16,812 nt of DNA. It comes from Pseudomonadota bacterium. Lineage in GTDB: Bacteria; Desulfobacterota; Desulfovibrionia; Desulfovibrionales; Desulfovibrionaceae. Below the pieces are notes generated by a model. The model worked only from the letters and a program-made list of their open reading frames with translations, did no database searches and was not told the origin of the DNA. This document shows positions 1 through 5,637 of the stretch, one piece after another. The stretch covers positions 1 to 16,812 of the forward strand of contig JAHJKV010000107.1 of the NCBI GenBank assembly GCA_018822065.1, in the 5' to 3' direction. The position numbers and the translations under genes are program-made. The first letter of the stretch is position 1. Each line of letters starts with the position of its first letter.

Positions 1-1158
1 CAGCCCGAAGCCCCCTTCCCGACCCCGGACCCGAACGTCCCGGTCCAGGTCGAACCGGACCAGACCGCCCCACCGCTTGAGGTGATGGTCGGACAGATGC
101 TCATGGCCGGGTTCCGGGGCACGAGCGTGGATCCGGAAAGCCCGGTGGCGCGCGATCTCCTCCAATACCACCTGGGCGGGGTTATCCTCTTCAGCCATGA
201 CGTGGAGCTTGGCAGCGGACCGCGAAACATCGAAAACCCGGCCCAGCTGCAAAAGCTGACCTGGGCATTGCAAACCATCAATAGCACCCCGCTCTTCATT
301 GCCGTGGACCAGGAGGGTGGGTTGGTCCAGCGTCTGAATGCCAAAAACGGCTTCCGCGAGACCGACTCGGCTGCCATCCTGGGCCAGGTCCCGGACGACC
401 TGCTGGCCACCATGGCCGCCGGGCTGGGCATCGGCAAACAGCTCTCGGACCAGGGGATCAACATCGATTTCGCCCCGGTGCTGGATGTGAACGTGAACCC
501 GGACTGCCCGGCCATCGGCAAGCTCGGGCGCAGCTTCTCCGCCGACCCCAAGGTCGTGGCCGAGCATGGCAAGGCATTCATCGACATGCTCCACGAAGGG
601 GGCGTGCTCTCCTGCGTCAAACATTTCCCCGGCCATGGCTCGTCCACCACGGACTCTCACCTCGGCCTGCCCGACGTCACCGCCACCTGGACCCAGGCCG
701 AACTGGCCCCCTTCACCTCCATACTCCGGTCCGGACGGGCAGACATGGTCATGACCGCCCATCTCTTCAACACCGACTGGGACCCCGACCACCCGGCCAG
801 CCTCTCGCGCCACGTCATCACCGGCATGCTGCGCAAGAGCATCGGCTTTGAGGGCGTGGTGGTCACAGACGACCTGAACATGCGTGCCATCACGGACCGC
901 TACGGCCTGGAGGAAGCGATCTTCCTGGCCATCAACGCAGGCTGCGACATCCTGCTCTTCGGCAACAACCTGACCTTCGACCCGGACATCGTGCCCAAGG
1001 CCCACGCCATCATCATGAACCTGGTTGCGACCGACCGCATCAGCCCCTGGCGCATCCTCCAGTCCTGGCGACGCATCAACGCCCTCAAGACGCAACTCAA
1101 CCCCTCGTCGCCATTGTTGCCCCCAGATACCCCCCTTGTCCCGACCTCCATGCAATGA
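1..1158 (+). CDS. Glycoside hydrolase family 3 (NagZ-like beta-N-acetylhexosaminidase), 5' end missing
   Basis: The reading frame is open to the first base of the window, so the gene starts upstream. The GTG/ATG at 82-87 sit in mid-frame and are unlikely to be the start. The first ~28 visible residues are rich in Pro and acidic residues (PEAPFP, PDPNVP), like a linker behind a signal peptide or lipobox. The rest is a full GH3 barrel: KHFPGHG then DSHLGLP (about 619-672), the loop that supplies the catalytic His/Asp, and VTDDLNM (about 862-882), where the first Asp of DD is the expected nucleophile. These motifs are those of enzymes that remove beta-N-acetylglucosamine from peptidoglycan fragments or chitooligosaccharides. 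Cytoplasmic NagZ lacks such a linker, so this may be an exported relative. The family call is firm; substrate and location are inferred. Confidence 0.9.
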   Translation, partial: QPEAPFPTPDPNVPVQVEPDQTAPPLEVMVGQMLMAGFRGTSVDPESPVARDLLQYHLGGVILFSHDVELGSGPRNIENPAQLQKLTWALQTINSTPLFIAVDQEGGLVQRLNAKNGFRETDSAAILGQVPDDLLATMAAGLGIGKQLSDQGINIDFAPVLDVNVNPDCPAIGKLGRSFSADPKVVAEHGKAFIDMLHEGGVLSCVKHFPGHGSSTTDSHLGLPDVTATWTQAELAPFTSILRSGRADMVMTAHLFNTDWDPDHPASLSRHVITGMLRKSIGFEGVVVTDDLNMRAITDRYGLEEAIFLAINAGCDILLFGNNLTFDPDIVPKAHAIIMNLVATDRISPWRILQSWRRINALKTQLNPSSPLLPPDTPLVPTSMQ

Positions 1159-1221
1159 TATTGATGGTCCCAATATTCGGTCCCAGGGGGGATCATCATC
1201 ATCAATTCCAGGGAGGGCGGA

Positions 1222-1542
1222 ATGCCAGGATTGATTTCACTCATTATCTTCCTCGCCGTTATCGCAGGCTTTTGGTACGTCTTTGAAAAAGCTGGGAAGC
1301 CAGGCTGGGCTGCGATCATCCCCATCTACAACTTCTACGTGCTGCTCCAGATCGTCGGTCGTCCCTGGTGGTGGCTGCTGCTGCTATTGGTCCCTTTGCT
1401 GAACCTGATCATAGCCCTCGTCGTCTGCATCGATCTGGCCAAAAAATTTGGCAAGGGAGTACTGTTCGGAATCGGCTGCTTCCTGCTGGGTTTTATTTTT
1501 ATCCCCGTATTAGGCTTCAGCGACGCCCAGTATAAAGGCTAA
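1222..1542 (+). CDS. Small multi-pass membrane protein, DUF5684-like
   Basis: This 106-residue protein is almost entirely hydrophobic. An N-terminal helix (about residues 3-20) is followed by a loop with GKPGWAAIIPIYNFY, a Trp-rich helix (about 48-70) and a C-terminal helix (about 79-98), then a short polar tail. The GKPGWAAIIPIYN element followed by a long hydrophobic stretch is typical of the DUF5684 family, often annotated as signal-peptidase-like although no catalytic Ser/Lys is evident here. A GGGAGG ribosome-binding site lies 6 bases before the ATG. It follows the GH3 gene by 63 bp and is closed by the terminator at 1581. Function is unknown. Confidence 0.85.
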   Translation: MPGLISLIIFLAVIAGFWYVFEKAGKPGWAAIIPIYNFYVLLQIVGRPWWWLLLLLVPLLNLIIALVVCIDLAKKFGKGVLFGIGCFLLGFIFIPVLGFSDAQYKG

Positions 1543-1580
1543 CGCCGAACCTCATTCCCGAAACAGTTCCACATCACAAA

Positions 1581-1617
1581 GAAGGGAGCCCCCGCTTGGG
1601 GGCTCCCTTCTTCATTT
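1581..1617 (+). terminator. Intrinsic terminator between convergent genes
   Basis: A perfect 13-bp GC-rich stem (1581-1593 with 1598-1610, loop GCTT) is followed by TTCATTT on the plus strand. On the minus strand the same stem is followed by TTTGTG just after the trpB2 stop, so it may work weakly in both directions. Confidence 0.85.
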
Positions 1618-1630
1618 CATATCGTCAGGA

Positions 1631-2971
1631 CTAGATAACCGGACATTCCTTGAGGGCGTTGTCGATGTCTGCCTGGGGCAGTTCGAAGTTGGTCATCTCG
1701 CCGGTCATGTACTTGTCGTAGGAGGCAAGGTCGAGCATGCCGTGGCCGGAGTAGAGGAAGACCACGTTCTCCCCTGCCTTGGCCGTCTTGGCAACCTCGA
1801 TGGCCCCCTTGATGGCGTGGGAGGTTTCCGGCGCGGGCAAGTAGCCCTCGGTCCGCAGGAAAAGCTGGGCCGCCTCGAAGCACTCGGTCTGGAAGTAGGC
1901 TTTTGCGTCAACCATGCCTTCCGCTACCATATTGCAGACGATCGGCGCGTCCCCATGGTAGCGCAGACCACCGGCGTGGATAGGCGCGGGCATGAAGGAA
2001 TGTCCCAGGGTGTGCATCTTGATCAGCGGGGTCAGGCGGGCCATGTCGCCGTAATCGTACCGATATTCACCACGGGTCAGGGTCGGGCAGGCCTTGGGTT
2101 CGATGGCGATGAACTGAATCTTTTCACCCGCCAGTTTCTCAGGAATATAGGGAGTGACCAGCCCGGCAAAGTTGGACCCGCCGCCCACGCAGCCAACTAG
2201 GTAGTCCGGCTTCTCGCCGATCATGGCCATCTGTTTCTTGACCTCCAGGCCGGTGATGGTCTGGTGGATGAGCACGTGGTTCAAAACCGATCCCAGGCCG
2301 TACTTGGCGTCATCATGGGTGGCAGCGTCTTCCACAGCCTCGGAGATGGCCAACCCAAGAGAACCCTTGCAGTCCGGGTCCTTTTCCAGCATGGCCGCGC
2401 CCGTGCGGGTGGCCGGGCTCGGCGAGGGATAGATGGTGGCCCCGTAGCTGTTGATGAGAATCTTCCGATACGGTTTCTGCTCAAAGCTCACCTTGACCAT
2501 GTACACGGTGCAGTCCAGACCGAACTGAGCACAGGCAAAGCCCAGGGCCGTTCCCCACTGCCCCGCGCCGGTCTCGGTGGTGATGCGCTTCACGCCTTCC
2601 ATCTTGTTGTAATAGGCCTGGGGCACCGAGGTGTTCGGCTTATGCGACCCGGCGGGCGAGACAGACTCGTCCTTGTAGAAAATCTTGCATTTGGCGCCGA
2701 TGGCCCGCTCCAACCGCTCGGCCCGCACCAGGGGCGAGGGTCGCCAGATGCGATAGACGTCAAGCACTTCTTCAGGAATGTCGATCCAGCGATCCTGGCT
2801 CATCTCCTGGGCGATGATGGCATTGGAAAAAATGACAGAGAGCTTTTCCGGCCCCAAGGGCTCCAGGGTCTCGGGATCAAGCGGCGGCGCCATGGGTGTG
2901 GGCAGGTCGGGCATCGGGTTGTACCATTTGGTCGGCATTTCCGATTGTGGCAAGAAAATCCGTTTGTCCAT
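1631..2971 (-). CDS. trpB: Tryptophan synthase beta chain, TrpB2 type
   Basis: This 446-residue PLP enzyme of the TrpB2 class condenses indole with serine to give tryptophan. The long N-terminal extension (residues 1-70, with KWYNPMPDLP) separates it from the shorter ~400-residue TrpB1. The PLP lysine is about Lys111 in GSHKPNTS. A Gly-rich phosphate-binding loop, GCVGGGSNFAG, lies near residue 245. The start is set by an AGGAGG box just before ATG 2971. No trpA or other trp gene is adjacent, as is common for TrpB2, which can act on free indole. The upstream leader (2972-3142) looks like a Trp-codon attenuator, which supports a biosynthetic or salvage role tied to the tryptophan supply. The gene ends about 20 bases before the hairpin at 1581-1610. 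Confidence 0.93.
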   Translation of the reverse strand: MDKRIFLPQSEMPTKWYNPMPDLPTPMAPPLDPETLEPLGPEKLSVIFSNAIIAQEMSQDRWIDIPEEVLDVYRIWRPSPLVRAERLERAIGAKCKIFYKDESVSPAGSHKPNTSVPQAYYNKMEGVKRITTETGAGQWGTALGFACAQFGLDCTVYMVKVSFEQKPYRKILINSYGATIYPSPSPATRTGAAMLEKDPDCKGSLGLAISEAVEDAATHDDAKYGLGSVLNHVLIHQTITGLEVKKQMAMIGEKPDYLVGCVGGGSNFAGLVTPYIPEKLAGEKIQFIAIEPKACPTLTRGEYRYDYGDMARLTPLIKMHTLGHSFMPAPIHAGGLRYHGDAPIVCNMVAEGMVDAKAYFQTECFEAAQLFLRTEGYLPAPETSHAIKGAIEVAKTAKAGENVVFLYSGHGMLDLASYDKYMTGEMTNFELPQADIDNALKECPVI

Positions 2972-3029
2972 TGTTCCTCCTCAAGATGTATCGGGTCAGC
3001 TTGCCGACCCCGTGCAGGTCATTCCAAAC

Positions 3030-3058
3030 AAAAAACCGCCCTCGGTCTCCCGGCGCGG
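3030..3058 (-). terminator. Attenuator terminator in the trpB2 leader
   Basis: On the minus strand the left arm CCGCGCC (3058-3052) pairs with GGGCGG (3041-3036), with one bulged G and a 10-base loop. Six T residues (3035-3030) follow directly. This is a good intrinsic terminator lying 30 bases after the leader-peptide stop and about 59 bases before the trpB2 start. Its left arm and loop (3053-3043) can instead pair with 3086-3079 (CTCCGGTC), which would prevent termination. Confidence 0.65.
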
Positions 3059-3088
3059 CTCAAAATCCACACTGCTTTGACCGGAGCG

Positions 3089-3142
3089 TCACCTGATGTG
3101 TCTCCAGCCTCGCCAATGTCGTGATACAAATTTTTCCAGCAT
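3089..3142 (-). CDS. Putative Trp leader peptide of trpB2
   Basis: A 17-codon reading frame encodes MLEKFVSRHWRGWRHIR and ends in TGA. Two Trp codons (3115-3113 and 3106-3104) are separated by only two codons, a strong enrichment for so short a peptide. It lies 118 bases before trpB2 and is followed by the mutually exclusive hairpins expected for ribosome-mediated attenuation: 3109-3102 with 3086-3079, 3086-3079 with 3053-3043, and the terminator at 3058-3030. Translation start is uncertain: an AGGA (3157-3154) lies 11 bases before the ATG and would serve transcripts begun upstream, whereas the promoter proposed at 3148-3176 would give a nearly leaderless message. Confidence 0.6.
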   Translation of the reverse strand: MLEKFVSRHWRGWRHIR

Positions 3143-3147
3143 GCGAT

Positions 3148-3176
3148 TTTGTATCCTGACACCCTACCTTCGTCAA
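3148..3176 (-). promoter_or_regulatory. Putative sigma-70 promoter for trpB2
   Basis: On the minus strand TTGACG (3176-3171) and TACAAA (3153-3148) are 17 bases apart, matching the -35 and -10 boxes at 5/6 and 4/6. The -35 box overlaps the stop codon of the radical SAM gene. An inverted repeat, GATACAAA...TTTGTATC (3123-3130 with 3148-3155), covers the -10 box and could be an operator. The start point is inferred. Confidence 0.4.
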
Positions 3177-4147
3177 GCATAGTGCCCGGCTGGAGCCAAT
3201 TCCCCGGACCCTGCCCACCCCGCGCGAGACAACTGCCCGCGCAGATCATCGCAAAGGTCGCATTTGTTCATGTAGCCCTCGCGTGAGGGCTTGATGTCCG
3301 CCAGACCGGCAATGGCCGCAAGCCCACCCATCCCCTCCTCCACCAGAGCGTTGATGACCGGATAGTTCGAGGCAGGCAAAACATGCTCCACGTCCTCCCG
3401 CCGGATGGCCAGCCCGGAGCAGAGGCCGGGAATGTAGTTGCCGTTCAGGTCAAAGTGAAAATGGGTAGTATCGAGCAGGCAGCGGCAAGGATCGGTCATG
3501 TCGATGAAGACCTTGGCCGGGCGCAGGATGGCGAACTGCCGAAACGTCTCCAGCGCCCGTCCGCCCCAGTGCACCCAGTAGCGATCAGGGAAATCCTCCA
3601 GATAGTCGGAACCAAAAAGCAGCTGATATTCCTCGATGCTGTGGGTGACGTTCTCGTCCAAGGTCTCCATATCGGGCAAAAAACCCTTCACCCAGGGGAA
3701 AATCTGCAAGCCTGAGCGGTTGCAGGCGGCCATGACCCCGCGCACCTTGCGCAGGGGGATATATTCATTGTGCAACGGGCTGATGGAGACCAGCAATTGC
3801 TCCAACCCCAACCCCTTCAGCTCCCCCAGCATCTCCACGGCCCGGTCCAGGGACGAAAACCAGATGGAGTTGGTCTCCACATATTCGATGGTGATCCCTT
3901 CGCGCTGGGCCGCCCGCAAGACCTCCTTCAACCCCTCGAAGTCCAAAAACGACTCGCCGCCGCCGATGTGCATGTTCTGACAGCCCATGCGCCGGGCTGT
4001 TCGGAAACAGTCGCGAGCGGTCTGATAGTCCACATACCCCTTCTCCCGTTTGGCCGAAGAACGATACAGGCAGTGCCGACACTTGGATGTGCAGTGGTAG
4101 TTGGTGATCAATCCGCCGGACATCAGCGGGGGGATGCGGATACTCAT
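3173..4147 (-). CDS. Radical SAM protein with extra C-terminal cysteines
   Basis: The 324-residue protein has the radical SAM signature C19-x3-C23-x2-C26 for the [4Fe-4S] cluster and a GGGE motif (residues 62-65) that binds SAM. The C-terminal part adds a cysteine set: C221-R-C223, C243 in GLCSG, and C296-x2-C299. The number and spacing suggest an auxiliary Fe-S cluster of SPASM/twitch type, which is inference. The GGAGG box before ATG 4147 fixes the start. The gene lies directly upstream of the trpB2 leader on the same strand, with its stop inside the proposed trpB2 promoter, so partial co-transcription is possible. I do not recognise a specific subfamily. A peptide-modifying or SAM-dependent small-molecule enzyme is possible; the substrate cannot be read from the sequence. 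Confidence 0.88.
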   Translation of the reverse strand: MSIRIPPLMSGGLITNYHCTSKCRHCLYRSSAKREKGYVDYQTARDCFRTARRMGCQNMHIGGGESFLDFEGLKEVLRAAQREGITIEYVETNSIWFSSLDRAVEMLGELKGLGLEQLLVSISPLHNEYIPLRKVRGVMAACNRSGLQIFPWVKGFLPDMETLDENVTHSIEEYQLLFGSDYLEDFPDRYWVHWGGRALETFRQFAILRPAKVFIDMTDPCRCLLDTTHFHFDLNGNYIPGLCSGLAIRREDVEHVLPASNYPVINALVEEGMGGLAAIAGLADIKPSREGYMNKCDLCDDLRGQLSRAGWAGSGELAPAGHYA

Positions 4148-4249
4148 GCGTCGCCTCCAGTGGCAGTCGCAGCACAGTCAGCAGGTCAGACGATTGTCTT
4201 TGGTGCTAGCATGCCACAATTCCCCCGAGAGGTGAAGAACCTTCGCCAC

Positions 4250-4300
4250 TGTCAATAGCATTTTAAAGTGACCGATTTAGGTAGCACATCATATGACCGA
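4250..4300 (+). repeat. Left terminal inverted repeat of the IS
   Basis: It begins TGTC and contains two boxes ending in TGACCGA: an outer, diverged copy (about 4258-4276) and an inner copy (4283-4300), separated by TTTAGGT. It is the partner of 5565-5614 in inverted orientation. Confidence 0.7.
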
Positions 4301-4314
4301 CTCCGCGAGGGGCT

Positions 4315-4352
4315 GTGGGGGCGGGCCTGGGCTAGCCCAGGCCCGCCCCCAC
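4315..4352. repeat. Perfect 38-bp palindrome downstream of the transposase
   Basis: Positions 4315-4333 are exactly complementary to 4334-4352, centred on GCTAGC. The GC-rich stem lies 10 bases after the transposase stop and inside the left IS end. No T-run follows on either strand, so it is not a standard intrinsic terminator. It could still block transcription or translation passing between the IS and its surroundings. Confidence 0.85.
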
Positions 4353-4361
4353 GGCGTTGAC

Positions 4362-5537
4362 TCACGCGGCATGCCTCTTGCCGTTTATCGCTAAATTCCC
4401 TTCCCGGTCATACTCGGCCAGTTTTCGCGGTCCATGAAAGACTGACATTTCTCCGTTGGGGTATTCATGGACCGACACCTTCGCCTTCACGTAGTGATAA
4501 CGGTGCTTGTCTGCCGGAATCTGGAGCGTCAGCCCCTTGTAGCGGACCGTGTTGTCGTTGCACACGGTGCGCTCCTCCTGCACGCAGAGGATGTCGGCCA
4601 AGCCTGTCCCGACCCAGGAGACAAAGGCTGTTCCTTCTTCCTCGGGTGACACGCGAAACCGAGCATTGTGTTCAGGAACGTAGCTCTCCTGAAGAAAACG
4701 ATTAGCCTCGTGCAGCTCGGTGATGCGCCGGAGGCGGAGCTCCTGGGGAAGTCGGTTTTGCAGTGTCCCAAACGCCCGTTCCGAGCGACCACGAGCTTCA
4801 GGAGAGTAGGCCGCGATCATCTCGATCCCAAGACGGGTCAGGGCCCGCCCGACCTGAGTTGGCTGGTTCTTGTCAACTTTCTTGCCAGCCTCCGGTGTGT
4901 GCCAGTAGTGCGACGCCCGGTCGGTGTAGAACGAGCAGAAAAGACCCTGACTCTCGATCACCTCCTGCAACGCCCGAAACGTGCTCGCCGTGCCCTCCTG
5001 CTCCACAAAAAACGCAGAGTAGATCTCATTTGTGGCGTCATCCATAGTCACGATGAGGTCCCAAATGATGCCGGGAACCCACTCATGAGTCGAGCCGTCC
5101 TGATGCAGTAACATGCCGGGCAACGGCCTTCGAGGGCGCTTTCGGCGGTGCGCACCCCTCCGTGAGGCCTTTGTCACCAGTCCCGCGCCCTGAAGGATGT
5201 TTTTGGTCCAGGTGTAGCTGCGGTTGATGCCATACCCAGTGAGCTTTTCGTGGAAGTGCTTGACCGTGAAGTCGTGGTACTTTGTCTTGAAAAGCGAAAG
5301 CACTTCGGCCACTTCGTCAACCGGGGCGCGACGGGCAGAAAGCTTGCCCAGTCGTTGATCCGCCAACCCCTCTTGGCCGTTTTCATCATATCGTCGTCGC
5401 CAACGATAAAAGGTGCTTAAAGACGTACCCAGCAGCTCAGCAGCGGTTTCACAATTAATTCTGTCGCAGCGGTACCGTTCGTACAGGTCCTCAAAGCGCA
5501 TCATCCTGACCTCTTGGTTGATTTCTGAGCGACGCAT
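4362..5537 (-). CDS. DDE transposase, IS1202/ISNCY type
   Basis: The 391-residue transposase has an N-terminal helix-turn-helix region (about residues 22-58: CETAAELLGTSLSTFYRWRRRY) that would bind the IS ends. An integrase-like catalytic core follows: Asp in LLHQDGSTHEW (about 147), Asp in FYTDRASHYW (about 206) and Glu in RSERAFGTLQNRLPQEL (about 253). The HQDGSxHxW motif is characteristic of the IS1202-related group long filed under ISNCY. The C-terminal ~80 residues form a small beta-rich domain usual for this group. All three acidic residues are present and the frame is unbroken, so the enzyme may be active. AGGAGG lies 7 bases before ATG 5537. Transcription runs toward the palindrome at 4315-4352. 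Confidence 0.92.
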   Translation of the reverse strand: MRRSEINQEVRMMRFEDLYERYRCDRINCETAAELLGTSLSTFYRWRRRYDENGQEGLADQRLGKLSARRAPVDEVAEVLSLFKTKYHDFTVKHFHEKLTGYGINRSYTWTKNILQGAGLVTKASRRGAHRRKRPRRPLPGMLLHQDGSTHEWVPGIIWDLIVTMDDATNEIYSAFFVEQEGTASTFRALQEVIESQGLFCSFYTDRASHYWHTPEAGKKVDKNQPTQVGRALTRLGIEMIAAYSPEARGRSERAFGTLQNRLPQELRLRRITELHEANRFLQESYVPEHNARFRVSPEEEGTAFVSWVGTGLADILCVQEERTVCNDNTVRYKGLTLQIPADKHRYHYVKAKVSVHEYPNGEMSVFHGPRKLAEYDREGNLAINGKRHAA

Positions 5538-5564
5538 GGATGGTCCTCCTCAGAGAACCATCGG

Positions 5565-5614
5565 TCGGTCAACTCATGTGCTACATAACTCGGTCATATG
5601 ATGTGCTCGCGACA
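5565..5614 (-). repeat. Right terminal inverted repeat of the IS
   Basis: Read on the minus strand it starts TGTC and holds two boxes, AGCACATcataTGACCGA (5607-5590) and AGCACATgagtTGACCGA (5582-5565), separated by GTTATGT. It lies upstream of the transposase ATG and may overlap its promoter. Confidence 0.7.
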
Positions 5615-5637
5615 GGGGGGCAATTGGGAGGGTGACA

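Larger units (their letters stand above)
4250..5614. mobile_element. IS1202/ISNCY-type insertion sequence, about 1365 bp
   Basis: The element holds one transposase gene (minus strand) between related ends. The left end, 4250-4300, and the reverse complement of the right end, 5565-5614, both start with TGTC and align across ~50 bases with one indel. Each end has two boxes of the form AGCA-N-TGACCGA separated by 7 bases. The inner left box and outer right box are an identical 18 bp (4283-4300, 5590-5607). I compared the flanks for a target-site duplication and found none, so the outer limits could be off by a few bases. It sits between two divergently transcribed genes and appears intact. Confidence 0.8.

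Noticed and set aside
1158..1176. Short dyad ATATTG...CAATAT and repeated GGTCCCA before the small membrane protein
   Set aside because: The arms are only 6 bp and the repeat 7 bp; chance is a sufficient explanation.
2264..3124. Open frame on the plus strand opposite trpB2
   Set aside because: It is a shadow of trpB2 in another frame and runs into the leader region without a family match.
3019..3249. 76-codon minus-strand frame spanning the radical SAM end and the trpB2 leader
   Set aside because: It overlaps the end of the radical SAM gene in another frame, has no ribosome-binding site that I can see, and runs through the attenuator hairpins. The short Trp-rich frame is a better explanation.
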